Program-made: the position numbers and the translations under genes
Origin: Phaseolibacter flectens ATCC 12775
GTDB lineage: Bacteria; Pseudomonadota; Gammaproteobacteria; Enterobacterales; Enterobacteriaceae
Direction: 5' to 3'
Assembly (NCBI RefSeq): GCF_000518745.1
Contig: NZ_JAEE01000001.1
Coordinates: 183,084 to 247,083 of the forward strand
Length of the DNA: 64,000 bases
The notes under the pieces: model-generated
Databases searched by the model: none
What the model was told of the DNA's origin: nothing
What the model saw: only the letters and a program-made list of their open reading frames with translations
Shown: positions 41,014-50,890 of the stretch, piece after piece
Position numbering within the stretch: position 1 is the stretch's first letter
Layout of the letters: each line of letters starts with the position of its first letter

Positions 41014-42452
41014 TATTCTTTCTCTTTTCCTCTCGCTTTTTCAAAAGCAGCAAGGGTTGTTTTACGCGCCTGAGCATGATCAACAATCGGGCGCGGATAA
41101 GCCAAAGTTGTTGCATTTTTATCTGCCCAGCGCCAAGGTTGATGAATCATTTTACCTGGGATCATGCACAATTCGGGTAGCCATTTTTTAATAAATTCCC
41201 CTTCCGGGTCAAATTTTTCCCCCTGCAATTGCGGATTAAAAATCCGAAAATAGGGGGCGGCATCTGTTCCCGTTGACGCCGCCCATTGCCATCCCCCATT
41301 ATTGGCCGCGACATCACCATCGATTAAATGTTCAATAAAATAGCGCTCACCTTTACGCCAATCGATCAACAAATCTTTGACCAAAAAACTGGCACATATC
41401 ATACGTAAACGATTATGCATCCAGCCCGTGGTATTGAGTTGTCGCATACCCGCATCAACAATGGGATAGCCAGTTCGTCCCTCACACCACGCTGTAAATT
41501 GCTGCTTATCATTGCGCCAAGCCACCTTATTAGTCCAAGCTTGAAACGGTTGATAACGACACAAAGCGGGCCAAGCGACCAGCAGGTGACGATAAAATTC
41601 ACGCCAAATAATTTCATTAAGCCAACTCAATCCAACCTCATCCTGTAAGGCCTCTGGATGATCATTCAGTACCCGATGCAAACATTGCCGTGGTGATAAT
41701 TGGCCTGTTGCAAGCCATGCGGACAAGAAGCTGGTCCCCTTTATAGCCGGTCGATCGCGCTGATGCAGATAGTCAGATAATTGGTTAGCACTGAATTGGC
41801 GTAGTGCCTGGATCGCCCGTTTTTCACCCGGTGGAAATAATTGTGGATCATAGTTCGCCTTTTCTCCGGATGGATAAAAAGGTGGGATATCAGGCTGTTC
41901 TAACTGGTTTCGCGTCTCTCGTTTCTGTGGGGCGGGATAACAGTCTGGCAACGCCTGGAATAAACGCTTGATCACTGCCGTTTTGAACGGAGTGAAGACC
42001 TGATACATTCGCTTATCTGCGGTTAATACCGTACCGGGTGGCAGTAACACGCTATCATGGAAGCCTTGGCAAAGGATGCCCGCTTGCTGCAAGGTGTGTT
42101 CAACTTGTCGATCACGCTGTAACTCATTATATTCATACTGATAATTATAAAAGAGCTGACTGACACCTTGTTGTTGACAATAATGAAGTAACTGCTGGGG
42201 CAAAGTCTGAAAAACGTCACCTTGCAATACGTATAAAGGAATATTCAATTCAGCGAGGCTTTGCTGGAGCAGCAACAAACTGTCATGGATGAATTTTAAT
42301 TGTTTATCGGCAATACCATGCTGCTGCCACTGCTGGGGCGTCGCCCACCAGCATGCAATCACCTTGGCATCCGATTGCTGACACGCCGCATACAAGGCGG
42401 GATTATCATGAATACGTAAATCGGCTCTAAACCAAACCAGATGCGTTGTCAT
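41013..42452 (-). CDS. phrB: Deoxyribodipyrimidine photo-lyase
   Basis: Light-driven repair of cyclobutane pyrimidine dimers using FADH and a folate antenna. The 479-residue protein starts MTTHLVWFRADLRIHDN; an open frame extends 36 residues upstream but lies inside the preceding gene. The C-terminal FAD domain has WREFYRH, the tryptophan-rich NNGGWQWAASTGTDAAPYFRIFNP and DPEGEFIKKWLPEL. Its ATG overlaps the preceding gene's stop (ATGA). Confidence 0.96.
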   Translation of the reverse strand: MTTHLVWFRADLRIHDNPALYAACQQSDAKVIACWWATPQQWQQHGIADKQLKFIHDSLLLLQQSLAELNIPLYVLQGDVFQTLPQQLLHYCQQQGVSQLFYNYQYEYNELQRDRQVEHTLQQAGILCQGFHDSVLLPPGTVLTADKRMYQVFTPFKTAVIKRLFQALPDCYPAPQKRETRNQLEQPDIPPFYPSGEKANYDPQLFPPGEKRAIQALRQFSANQLSDYLHQRDRPAIKGTSFLSAWLATGQLSPRQCLHRVLNDHPEALQDEVGLSWLNEIIWREFYRHLLVAWPALCRYQPFQAWTNKVAWRNDKQQFTAWCEGRTGYPIVDAGMRQLNTTGWMHNRLRMICASFLVKDLLIDWRKGERYFIEHLIDGDVAANNGGWQWAASTGTDAAPYFRIFNPQLQGEKFDPEGEFIKKWLPELCMIPGKMIHQPWRWADKNATTLAYPRPIVDHAQARKTTLAAFEKARGKEKE

Positions 42453-43276
42453 AGGATCTCCTGCTGTGCCCATGGTGTTTGACCTTGGCAAATAAGCCAA
42501 GGAAACAGATACCGTTGTGCCAATAGCCAAGGATGAGGGTGAGGATCCGCTTGCATGCAAGCATGGATCTGTGAAATAACTTGCTGTAATGGTTGCTGAT
42601 GTTGATGGTATTGCTGAATGAGCTGGTGTAATTGCTGGCGTTCATCGTCGGGTACCTGATCTCGAAAATACCCCTGTAAATGCATTAAGACATTAGTATG
42701 ATTCGCCGTCGTTGCCGGATGCTGCAGTAACTGCATAAACTGCTGTTGATACTCAAGGGCGCAAGCCAATAAATGTGCATCCCCTGACAGATCAGCTAAC
42801 ATCGGTCCCAAACGACGGTAAGCAGGCTGAGAATGGGCCAGAAATACCATTTTATAGCGGGTATGAAAGTCAAGCAAAGCACGCGGACTCAGCTTCTCTC
42901 GCATACACCTGAACTCATGCACCGCGCCAAGCCGACTGATAAACTCATTAAAATGATCAGAAACCATCAACCTATCTCTGGCAATGCAAGGGATCATCGG
43001 CATCACCGCCTGCACTGCGGAGATCAATGTCAATACAGCTTTCGGCTCGTTAACCATCTCGTCACTGATGATCACCCCCAGACACTGCTCAATCTTCAAA
43101 TTACATGCTTTGAACAGTGCTGTGGGCTCAGTCATCCCCTGTTCAATCTGTGCTGGCGTTAACGTTAAACATATCGGACTGATCCTTGCAGCATCTGGAT
43201 CACGTGAGCGTAGATCAGCTAACACATGAGTTCTGTAGTCATCACTGCCTTGCAGCTGAATGACGGTTGTTTTCAT
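42449..43276 (-). CDS. ybgA: YbgA-like DUF1722 protein with degenerate N-terminal DUF523-like domain
   Basis: A 275-residue protein. The C-terminal half (from about 145) is a DUF1722 domain: LLDFHTRYKMVFLAHSQPAYRRLG, then NHTNVLMHLQGYFRDQ, as in E. coli YbgA (169 residues). The N-terminal half aligns loosely with the end of DUF523 domains (an IARDRLMVSDHFNEFISRL stretch before DUF1722), but the cysteine motifs typical of DUF523 are missing. The ATG at 43276 has GGGGGAA upstream. The pairing with phrB, with overlapping codons, is conserved in enterobacteria and suggests a DNA-damage or light-linked role; none is proven. Confidence 0.85.
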   Translation of the reverse strand: MKTTVIQLQGSDDYRTHVLADLRSRDPDAARISPICLTLTPAQIEQGMTEPTALFKACNLKIEQCLGVIISDEMVNEPKAVLTLISAVQAVMPMIPCIARDRLMVSDHFNEFISRLGAVHEFRCMREKLSPRALLDFHTRYKMVFLAHSQPAYRRLGPMLADLSGDAHLLACALEYQQQFMQLLQHPATTANHTNVLMHLQGYFRDQVPDDERQQLHQLIQQYHQHQQPLQQVISQIHACMQADPHPHPWLLAQRYLFPWLICQGQTPWAQQEIL

Positions 43277-43387
43277 TATCACGTTCCCCCACCTGATCTG
43301 ACATGATTTGTCTGTTAGATTATCTTAAACCGTCAATCCATGGATCCACATTTCCCTCAATGGTGAGTTTTTGTTTGCCTTGTTGTT

Positions 43388-43413
43388 CTAAAAAAAAGGG
43401 CACCGACGGCGCC
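43388..43413 (-). terminator. Rho-independent terminator of pgm
   Basis: On the minus strand a GC-rich hairpin (AGGGC...GCCCT with a short loop) is followed by a run of eight T. Confidence 0.8.
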
Positions 43414-43454
43414 CTGTGTAGCGAATAGCAATGAAAAAATCGACAACTCAATCA

Positions 43455-45092
43455 TTATTGGCCTAATACTTTATTGACTATCTCCACCGCTTCACGCTCA
43501 ATTTGTTGACGATGTTCACTGTCCACAAAGCTCTCACAATAAATTTTATAGGCATTTTCTGTTCCCGATGGACGAGCAGCAAACCAGCCTCTTTCCGTAG
43601 TGATTTTTAAGCCACCGATCGCCGCCCCATTACCTGATGCTTCCGTTAAACGCCCTGTAATCGGATCTCCCGCCAAGGTGGTCGCCTGTACCATTTCGGG
43701 TGATAAACGAGACAATGCCGCTTTCTGGGCTGGCGTCGCGGCCGCTTGGATCCGGTTGTAACTCGGCGCACCAAAGCGTTCCGCTAATGCATCGTAGTGT
43801 TGCTGCGGATTTTTCCCTGTCACGGCAGTAATCTCTGCCGCCAGTAGACACAGGATAATGCCATCTTTGTCTGTTGACCAAGGTGTGCCATCAAAACGCA
43901 AAAATGAAGCGCCCGCGCTCTCTTCGCCACCAAAGCCTAAGCTGCCATTGAACAGGCCATCCACAAACCACTTAAATCCTACCGGCACTTCCAATAAATT
44001 TCGTCCTAAATCGTCAACCACCCTATCGATCATGGCGCTCGAGACCAAAGTTTTCCCCACCGCAACGTCTTGCCCCCATTGTGGCCGATGTTGAAAGAGG
44101 TAATGGATGGCGACAGCAAGATAATGGTTTGGATTCATTAATCCTTGAGGAGTCACAATACCATGACGGTCATAATCGGGATCATTGGCAAAAGCCAAGT
44201 CAAAATGATCTTTCAAGGCCAGTAATCCGCCCATCGCATATTCCGATGAACAATCCATACGGATCACTTCATCTTTGTCCAAATGCATAAATCGGAAGGT
44301 TTGGTCGATGGCATCATTGACCAAGGTTATGTCCAGTTGGTAATACTCAGCAATACGTTGCCAATAAGCAATACCGGATCCCCCCAAAGGATCAACACCA
44401 ATTTTTAAACCTGCTTTACGAATCGCATCAAAATCGATCACGTCCGCCAGTCCTGCAACATAAGGTGTGATCAAATCCTGCGGGTGCACATAGCCACTCG
44501 CCATTGCCTCTGACCAAGGCAAGCGACGAACCTTAAGCAGATCGTCAGCCAGTAATTGGTTAGCACGTTGTTCGATTATTTTTGTCACATTAGTATCAGC
44601 AGGCCCACCATTAGGCGGATTATATTTGATCCCTCCATCCTCAGGCGGATTATGCGACGGCGTCAAGACAATGCCATCGGCTTGCTGAGGATGTTGCTGA
44701 TTATGTACGAGGATCGCATTAGAGATCGCCGGTGTCGGCGTAAACCCATTATCCTGCTGGATAATCACATCAACTTGGTTAGCAGCCAAGACTTCCAGTA
44801 CCGAAATCAAGGCACTCTCCGAGAGAGCGTGGGTATCCTTACCGACGTAACAAGGTCCGGTGATCCCTTGCTGCAATCGATATTCTGCAATGGCTTGAGC
44901 AATCGCCAAGATATGGGGTTCATTAAAGCTGCATTTTGCGGCAGAGCCACGGTGACCCGAGGTCCCAAACTGAACTTGGTGCTCTGGTTCCATTTTTTCA
45001 GGCTTACAAATGTAATATTGCGAGGTCAATAAGGCGACATTAATCAGATCACGTTGTTGGGCGGGCGTACCCGCTCGGTTTGGCCTAGACAT
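43455..45092 (-). CDS. pgm: Phosphoglucomutase
   Basis: Interconverts glucose-1-phosphate and glucose-6-phosphate, linking galactose and glycogen metabolism with glycolysis. The 545 residues match E. coli Pgm (546). The phosphoserine loop is [11 protein letters not shown] near 147, the metal loop [10 protein letters not shown] near 304 and the sugar-binding GGEESAGAS near 390. It lies downstream of seqA on the same strand with a 39-base gap. Confidence 0.97.
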   Translation of the reverse strand: MSRPNRAGTPAQQRDLINVALLTSQYYICKPEKMEPEHQVQFGTSGHRGSAAKCSFNEPHILAIAQAIAEYRLQQGITGPCYVGKDTHALSESALISVLEVLAANQVDVIIQQDNGFTPTPAISNAILVHNQQHPQQADGIVLTPSHNPPEDGGIKYNPPNGGPADTNVTKIIEQRANQLLADDLLKVRRLPWSEAMASGYVHPQDLITPYVAGLADVIDFDAIRKAGLKIGVDPLGGSGIAYWQRIAEYYQLDITLVNDAIDQTFRFMHLDKDEVIRMDCSSEYAMGGLLALKDHFDLAFANDPDYDRHGIVTPQGLMNPNHYLAVAIHYLFQHRPQWGQDVAVGKTLVSSAMIDRVVDDLGRNLLEVPVGFKWFVDGLFNGSLGFGGEESAGASFLRFDGTPWSTDKDGIILCLLAAEITAVTGKNPQQHYDALAERFGAPSYNRIQAAATPAQKAALSRLSPEMVQATTLAGDPITGRLTEASGNGAAIGGLKITTERGWFAARPSGTENAYKIYCESFVDSEHRQQIEREAVEIVNKVLGQ

Positions 45093-45131
45093 AGGTATTA
45101 TTTCCTGACATGACTCATCGAGTGATTAAAG

Positions 45132-45668
45132 TTAAAGCGTGCTGCACACAGTATTAGTCAGTGCTTTAGGGAAAGCCATTGCCAGCATAATGTGCTCGAT
45201 CATGCGACATTTTCGTCCAGTATTGGTGTTAGTGATCACCCAGTACGGTGTGCCAGTAATCGGCTTCGGCTTAGTATGCACGCCATGTTGTAACAACGTT
45301 TGTTGGTCAGTGGCAAAATACCGGCGCGTTCTTCCTTGTAAAGATTGGGTCGCCGCAGCAAAATCATCGGCAGAGACACGGTACAATGTCGATAGAATCA
45401 TCATGAATCGATTAATTGTTCGTTTTTGCTGCGCATAGTGCTCAGAATTCAGCTGCTGTTGCATCAAACTGATACGATCAGCAATATCATGGCGTGGATT
45501 TTCTGCCACACGAGGCGTTTTTTTGCTTAACGACGGTGCACAATCCGGCTTCTGCTCTGAGTGGATCGGCAGCAAACGACGCAGGATATCTGAGGCGCTT
45601 TCGCCAATATGCTGGGTTTGACTGGCAATATAGCTGTATAAATCGTCATCTACTTCAATGGTTTTCAT
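45132..45668 (-). CDS. seqA: Negative modulator of replication initiation SeqA
   Basis: SeqA binds hemimethylated GATC and sequesters newly replicated oriC. The 178-residue protein has the N-terminal oligomerisation motif MKTIEVDDDLYSYIA and a C-terminal DNA-binding domain (TPYWVITNTNTGRKCRMI). The ATG at 45668 follows family N-termini; the frame remains open 17 residues upstream without support. It is divergent from ybfF. Confidence 0.96.
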   Translation of the reverse strand: MKTIEVDDDLYSYIASQTQHIGESASDILRRLLPIHSEQKPDCAPSLSKKTPRVAENPRHDIADRISLMQQQLNSEHYAQQKRTINRFMMILSTLYRVSADDFAAATQSLQGRTRRYFATDQQTLLQHGVHTKPKPITGTPYWVITNTNTGRKCRMIEHIMLAMAFPKALTNTVCSTL

Positions 45669-45913
45669 CTTGTTCCATACAATTTTGTTTGTCACAGGTA
45701 TTAGGCTAGAACTTCGCAATGTCTACAGGTAAGAATAATGCACATCGGCTTTAATGGTAAAGTGATTATAAAATTAAAAACCATAATGTGGACAGTCATT
45801 GCGTGTTTTGACCGACAAAGTCAGAAAATCCCCGATAGGGTACCGGATGATGTTTCAAAATTGTAAAATTATGGTAAACTGTATTCTATAGTTTAACTGT
45901 AAGAATTTTTAAT

Positions 45914-46717
45914 ATGATTTTAAATAGTCGTCTGCAACCCGCTTTATCCGAAGATCCACACGCGCTTCCTGTCCTATTGATCCACGGATTATTTGGCAGT
46001 CTTGATAATTTGGGTGGAATTGGTCGCCAACTGAATAAACAGCATACTGTTTTGCAAGTCGATGTCCGCAATCATGGCCTATCGCCCCACGCCGACCAGA
46101 TGGATTACGCGACAATGGCTCAAGATATGCTCGATACATTAGATGTTCACCACCTCGATAAGGTGTTGGTTATCGGCCATTCTATGGGTGGAAAAATTGC
46201 GATGACCCTGAGTGCCATGGCGCCTGAGCGCATTAGGCAACTGGTTGTTATTGATATCGCCCCTGTGGTGTATCAATCACGACGCCATGATGCTTTTTTC
46301 AAGGCCATGCGTGCGGTGGCAGACGCAGGGGTAACCGTTCGCCATGAAGCGGCAATTATCATGCGGCACTATTTAGATGATGAGTTGGTTATTCAATTTC
46401 TATTGAAGTCTTTTTTACAAGGTGAATGGCGCTTTAATTTAGAGGCCTTGTATCAAAACTATGATCATATCTCTGGCTGGCAGCACATTGCCCCTTGGCC
46501 GAATCCCGCGCTCTTTATCCGCGGTGCGCGATCCGCCTATCTGGATCGCTGCTATCAGCCGGAGGTTGCAGAACAATTCCCACATTCTAAGGGTCATGTT
46601 ATTGCTAATGCAGGGCACTGGGTTCATGCAGAAAAACCTGTCGCAGTGATCCAAGCCATTCAGCAGTTTTTTGCAAATACCGCCCCGCTGCCGCACGAAA
46701 CTTTATTTAAAGGATAG
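45914..46717 (+). CDS. ybfF: Alpha/beta-hydrolase esterase YbfF
   Basis: A 267-residue cytoplasmic esterase of the alpha/beta-hydrolase fold. LIHGLFGSLDNLG gives the oxyanion region, GHSMGG carries the nucleophile serine, and GHWVHAEKP near the C-terminus the catalytic histidine. E. coli YbfF hydrolyses short-chain and acyl-CoA esters in vitro; the natural substrate is unknown. The protein is slightly longer than E. coli (254). Confidence 0.93.
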   Translation: MILNSRLQPALSEDPHALPVLLIHGLFGSLDNLGGIGRQLNKQHTVLQVDVRNHGLSPHADQMDYATMAQDMLDTLDVHHLDKVLVIGHSMGGKIAMTLSAMAPERIRQLVVIDIAPVVYQSRRHDAFFKAMRAVADAGVTVRHEAAIIMRHYLDDELVIQFLLKSFLQGEWRFNLEALYQNYDHISGWQHIAPWPNPALFIRGARSAYLDRCYQPEVAEQFPHSKGHVIANAGHWVHAEKPVAVIQAIQQFFANTAPLPHETLFKG

Positions 46718-46845
46718 CGCCCCTTCTCCAGCTCGAGTATGATTAGCTTATTGGTGTTATCATGATAGATGGATGCATGATAACTATTTTATCAGTAGCT
46801 AATCACTTCGAACATCTGATGTTCTGCAGATACCCGACTTTTATC

Positions 46846-47139
46846 ATGGCAAAAGAAAATACCGATCGTACTACTCCAGATTTATTTGCGGATGACCGCA
46901 GACCGGGGCGTCCAAAAACCAGTCAACTCTCTCGTGATGAACAACTGCGGATCAACAAACGAAATCAATTAAAACGCGATCGCGTTAAAGGCCTGCAACG
47001 TGTTGAGCTAAAAATGGAACAACACATTGTACAGTCATTAAATCATCTGGCCTGCCAGCATAATTTGAGTCGCAGTGAACTTATCGAAAAAATGATCCTC
47101 AAACAACTCCAAGATGACAGCTTAACTAACCGCGAATAG
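46846..47139 (+). CDS. ybfE: YbfE, LexA-regulated protein family
   Basis: A 97-residue protein almost colinear with E. coli YbfE. It has TTPDLFADDRRPGRPKT, a basic central part (NKRNQLKRDRVKGL) and a C-terminal ribbon-helix-helix-like segment (NLSRSELIEKMI), suggesting DNA binding. The ATG at 46846 matches homologues (MAKENTDRTT); the frame remains open to 46762. E. coli ybfE is SOS-induced, but no convincing LexA box was seen here. Confidence 0.92.
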   Translation: MAKENTDRTTPDLFADDRRPGRPKTSQLSRDEQLRINKRNQLKRDRVKGLQRVELKMEQHIVQSLNHLACQHNLSRSELIEKMILKQLQDDSLTNRE

Positions 47140-47262
47140 GCACTCAGGAACAAATCTCACTAGGATACAAGTTTCTCACCTGCCCTCGGTCTGTTATCAT
47201 CGGTATCTAACTATTTAATCACAATCATCTGATTTGAATCTTGCAAAAGGATAATTTACCAA

Positions 47263-47793
47263 ATGGCAATCGTAGGCATCTTTTTTGGCAGCGATACTGG
47301 TAACACTGAAAACATCGCAAAATTGATCCAAGCTCAACTGGGTAAAGACGTTGCTGAAATTCATGATATTGCGAAGAGTACCAAAGAAGATATTGCAGCG
47401 TTCGATATCCTATTATTCGGCATCCCCACTTGGTATTATGGTGAAGCCCAGTGTGATTGGGATGATTTTTTCCCAACATTGGCTGAAATTGATTTCACAG
47501 GTAAATTGGTTGCACTCTTTGGTTGCGGTGACCAAGAAGATTATTCTGAATATTTCTGTGATGCTCTGGGAACACTCAGTCATATCATTGAACCATTAGG
47601 TGCTGTCATTGTGGGTCATTGGCCGACTGAAGGCTATCATTTTGACGAATCAAAAGGGCTGGCTGATGATCATCATTTCCTTGGGCTGGCCATTGATGAA
47701 GATCGTCAACCGGAATTGACTCAACAACGTGTCGAAAACTGGGTTAAACAGATCCGTGATGAAATGCAGTTACAGGCTATCCTCGATGCATAA
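47263..47793 (+). CDS. fldA: Flavodoxin I
   Basis: A 176-residue FMN electron carrier, essential in E. coli for isoprenoid, biotin (BioB) and methionine synthesis. The FMN-phosphate loop SDTGNTEN lies at 10-17 and the aromatic FMN contacts in PTWYYGEAQ near 56 and DQEDYSEYF near 92. It is a long-chain flavodoxin with the usual insertion. A long hairpin follows the gene, before fur. Confidence 0.97.
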   Translation: MAIVGIFFGSDTGNTENIAKLIQAQLGKDVAEIHDIAKSTKEDIAAFDILLFGIPTWYYGEAQCDWDDFFPTLAEIDFTGKLVALFGCGDQEDYSEYFCDALGTLSHIIEPLGAVIVGHWPTEGYHFDESKGLADDHHFLGLAIDEDRQPELTQQRVENWVKQIRDEMQLQAILDA

Positions 47794-47812
47794 CAGTCTC
47801 ATGTCCCCCCGA

Positions 47813-47859
47813 CTCCCGCGCCGTAACGGATGGCCAGTCCATCCGTTACGGCGCGGGAG
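47813..47859. terminator. 21-bp perfect hairpin between fldA and fur
   Basis: Two perfectly complementary 21-base arms (47813-47833 and 47839-47859) flank a 5-base loop, 19 bases after the fldA stop. There is no T-run after it, so it may act as a factor-dependent terminator or as an mRNA-stabilising structure. Confidence 0.65.
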
Positions 47860-48085
47860 CGTTCATGGGCACATGTTACTGAAATTGATAGTGCGAGGTT
47901 ATTTTCTGCAACCCCCCATGCGCTTTCATGATAAATCTGTACTCAGATATCTGATTTTTAATGTAATGACCAACACTCAGTGTGAAAACCTGCTAATATT
48001 GATTCAGCACACACCTCCGGTGTTCATCTTTGTGGTATCAAAATCGAAACCAGAAGTAATTTTAAAAGTAACAGGACAATAAAGC

Positions 48086-48541
48086 ATGACTGACAATAAC
48101 TCCGCATTGAAAAAAGCTGGTCTTAAGGTCACGCTTCCAAGACTCAAAATTCTGGAAGTGTTACAAGAGCCAGAATGTCACCATGTCAGTGCGGAAGATT
48201 TGTATAAGCGTCTCATTGATATTGGCGAAGAAATTGGTCTGGCTACCGTCTATCGCGTATTAAATCAGTTTGATGATGCAGGCATCGTCACTCGTCACAA
48301 CTTTGAAGGTGGAAAATCAGTCTTTGAACTCACTCAGCAACAACATCATGACCATTTAATTTGTCTTGATTGCGGTAGAGTGATTGAATTCAGTGATGAG
48401 ATGATTGAGGCTCGTCAAAAAGAAATTGCCCATCGTTTTGGCATTAAACTGACTAACCACAGCTTGTATCTGTATGGGCATTGTACTGAAGGTGATTGCC
48501 GTCAGAATGATAGCCTACATGATGAACACATCAAAAACTGA
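48086..48541 (+). CDS. fur: Ferric uptake regulator
   Basis: A 151-residue iron-responsive repressor. The N-terminal winged helix (VTLPRLKILEVLQ, LATVYRVLNQFDDAGIV) is followed by the metal sites HHHDHLICLDCGRVIEF and C-terminal CTEGDCRQ. Fe2+-Fur represses iron acquisition genes. A short open frame ends 3 bases before the ATG and could be an upstream coding sequence like E. coli uof. Confidence 0.97.
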   Translation: MTDNNSALKKAGLKVTLPRLKILEVLQEPECHHVSAEDLYKRLIDIGEEIGLATVYRVLNQFDDAGIVTRHNFEGGKSVFELTQQQHHDHLICLDCGRVIEFSDEMIEARQKEIAHRFGIKLTNHSLYLYGHCTEGDCRQNDSLHDEHIKN

Positions 48542-48728
48542 CCTTCCCCCACTCAGCGAGAGTGACATGTTCTGTTGACACAGAGTGTGTCACTCACCGA
48601 AAGCCCCACCGACGTTCCCTTATTGATACCACTTTCTCATTCCCCACCCTGCATTGTACGCGGGGCAGTGTTAAAAGATGGATGCCTGAAGGATCTCAGC
48701 GATTCCGCGCCCCCCTTATCATGCTCAG

Positions 48729-49994
48729 CTAGTTTACGGTAGGAAGATCGCGATAGCGAGTGGTATAGGCTGGTGACAACAGACCTCTTTTCATCTGCCA
48801 GTTTGGTGTAATCCCTTGCCCTGCAAAATAAAGGGTGCCACGCCCTGATTTTGCATTAAGTTTATCCAGAACCTGCATTAATGGCTGACTATTCGCCCTT
48901 GGTGCGTTGTCATCAAATAAGTTAAGTTGTGCAACGCCCTGACGATAAAAATCACCCAGCATCACGCCTGCTTTCTGATAGCGGTATCCTTGTTTCCAAA
49001 TTTTATCCAGACCCTGGATCGCCGCAGCGATAATATCCCGACTATCTTGAGTTGGCGTCATTAATTGAATCGAAGCACGGCGACCATACCCCGCATGATC
49101 CGAGGCGAAGGGGGACGTTTTTATCAAGGTAGTGATAAAGCGACAGTATTGACGTCCACTTCTGAGTTTTTCCGCTGCTCGCACTGCATAACTGCATATT
49201 GCCTGCCGCATTGCATCATAGTCTGTCACTGGCTGACCAAACGAACGCGAGCACATAATTTCCTGTTTAAGCGATGGGAACTCATTCAAGGTAAGGCAAG
49301 ATTCCGCCCGTAACTCCCGTACTGTTCTCTCCAGTACCACACTGAAATTTTTTCTAATGCATCTTATATCACTGTCAGCCAAATGTAATGCAGTGTGGAT
49401 CCCCAGTGTTTGCAACCGAATAGCCAGCTGTCGTCCTACCCCCCAAACTTCACTCACTGGTACCATAGCCATCAATTTACGCTGTCGCTGAATCTGGGAT
49501 AAATCGACCACACCGCCGGTCTGCTGCTGCCATTTCTTTGCGGCATAGTTGGCCAATTTTGCCAAGGTTTTGCTTGGCGCGATCCCTACCCCAACGGTCA
49601 AGTGTGTTCGCTGACGTACGGTTGTTCTGATTTGCCGCCCCAAATCAGTTAAATTGATCGAGCGACTCATTCCACTCAGATCACAAAAAACCTCATCGAT
49701 AGAATAAACTTCACAGCGTGGTGTCATCTCTTCGATAGTCTCCATCACCCGGCTGGACATGTCGGCATAAAGCGCATAATTACTGCTAAAGCAAACGACG
49801 CCATGACGCTTAAAGTGATCTTTACATTTAAAATAAGGTTCACCCATTTTCACCAGCGGTTTTGCCTCAAGCGAGCGCGCAATCACACATCCATCATTAT
49901 TTGATAGAACGACAATCGGCCGCCCCCTTAAATCAGGCCGAAATACTGTTTCACAAGAGGCATAGAAGCTATTAACATCACAAAGTGCAAACAC
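48729..49994 (-). CDS. umuC: DNA polymerase V catalytic subunit UmuC
   Basis: A Y-family translesion polymerase of 421 residues. Catalytic acidic residues are D6 ([10 protein letters not shown]) and D100/E101 (SIDEVF), the helix-hairpin-helix is [17 protein letters not shown] near 183, and a beta-clamp motif QLNLF lies near 357. With UmuD' it copies past damaged bases during the SOS response. It begins two bases after umuD ends. The pair lies between fur and glnS, where chiPQ lie in E. coli. Confidence 0.96.
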   Translation of the reverse strand: MFALCDVNSFYASCETVFRPDLRGRPIVVLSNNDGCVIARSLEAKPLVKMGEPYFKCKDHFKRHGVVCFSSNYALYADMSSRVMETIEEMTPRCEVYSIDEVFCDLSGMSRSINLTDLGRQIRTTVRQRTHLTVGVGIAPSKTLAKLANYAAKKWQQQTGGVVDLSQIQRQRKLMAMVPVSEVWGVGRQLAIRLQTLGIHTALHLADSDIRCIRKNFSVVLERTVRELRAESCLTLNEFPSLKQEIMCSRSFGQPVTDYDAMRQAICSYAVRAAEKLRSGRQYCRFITTLIKTSPFASDHAGYGRRASIQLMTPTQDSRDIIAAAIQGLDKIWKQGYRYQKAGVMLGDFYRQGVAQLNLFDDNAPRANSQPLMQVLDKLNAKSGRGTLYFAGQGITPNWQMKRGLLSPAYTTRYRDLPTVN

Positions 49995-49996
49995 AA

Positions 49997-50416
49997 TTAA
50001 CGGGTCGCTTTGATAATATAGGTGACAACACCAAAAATATCTAAATTGTCTTCACTGCCGATGACAATCGGTGCATACGCACTGTTTTCCGCTTTCAGTA
50101 ATAAGACAGGGTGTAATTGCAAGCGTTTCACTGTAAATTCGCCATCCACTGCCGCAATAACAATATTACCGTGCCGCGCCTGTTGGGCGCTATCCACAAC
50201 CAGTAAATCACCAGGATCAATACCGGCATCCGTCATGGAGTCTCCCGTTGCTTTAACAAAATAGGTCGCGCTCGGATGACTGACCATCAGCTCATTCAGA
50301 TCGAGTCGCTGTTCAACATAATCCTGAGCTGGACTTGGAAAACCACAAGGCACCTTATCGCTGTACATGGGCAAAGCGAGACACTGTGGTAGGTCAGTGA
50401 TTGTGAAAAATTGCAT
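49997..50416 (-). CDS. umuD: UmuD, self-cleaving subunit of DNA polymerase V
   Basis: A 139-residue S24 peptidase-like protein. The RecA-stimulated cleavage site is C24-G25 in VPCGFPSP, with catalytic S60 (GDSM) and K97 (VKRL), all at E. coli positions. Cleavage yields UmuD', the accessory subunit of Pol V. A LexA box within a long palindrome lies 29 bases before the ATG, so tight SOS control is expected. Confidence 0.97.
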   Translation of the reverse strand: MQFFTITDLPQCLALPMYSDKVPCGFPSPAQDYVEQRLDLNELMVSHPSATYFVKATGDSMTDAGIDPGDLLVVDSAQQARHGNIVIAAVDGEFTVKRLQLHPVLLLKAENSAYAPIVIGSEDNLDIFGVVTYIIKATR

Positions 50417-50428
50417 AAAAAAGCACCC

Positions 50429-50480
50429 CTGACATAAATAACATTACTGTATGCATATACAGTAATGTTATTTATGTCAG
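50429..50480. promoter_or_regulatory. 52-bp near-perfect palindrome containing the umuDC LexA box
   Basis: The 20-base SOS box at 50445-50464 (TACTGTATGCATATACAGTA) matches the LexA consensus well. Symmetry continues on both sides to 26 bp per arm; only the central bases break it. Confidence 0.85.
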
Positions 50481-50890
50481 AGATCAAGTCTGTCGTGATC
50501 TCGCAATGACTGATTTTATCTCAGGGGCAACGGTTACAGCAGGAAAAAAACGCAATGCACACAGAGGATTTCCAGTTCTGACGTTTGCCACATGGGCGTG
50601 ACCTCCAAAGGTAATCACTTGACTCATAATAAAACTATTACAGTCCCTTGCACGCACTTGTCTCTTCAATCCACGGTACAACGTGAAGAATGAAGATAAG
50701 GAAGATTGGGGTCATCCCAGATGTTTAGTGGAGGGTTAACGAGTAGGCAGTGATAGGTTTAGGATTATTATGCGATTTCTCAGTGATTTCTGCGCTAAGA
50801 TGATTACTATGCGCTTATCACAATCAAAATCTGTGTTAGATTTTTAACCATGCACGCTTGCTACCTAATCACTGTTAAACGGGACATATC
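50481..50890. other. umuD-NlpC/P60 intergenic region
   Basis: About 410 bases without a supported gene. A minus-strand frame (50484-50624 from an internal ATG, MSQVITFGGHAHVANVRT start) is open for 46 residues and not recognised; it would converge on the umuD promoter. Confidence 0.45.

Noticed and set aside
46801-46845. LexA box before ybfE
   Set aside because: CTG and CAG half-sites are present but separated by 8 rather than 10 bases.
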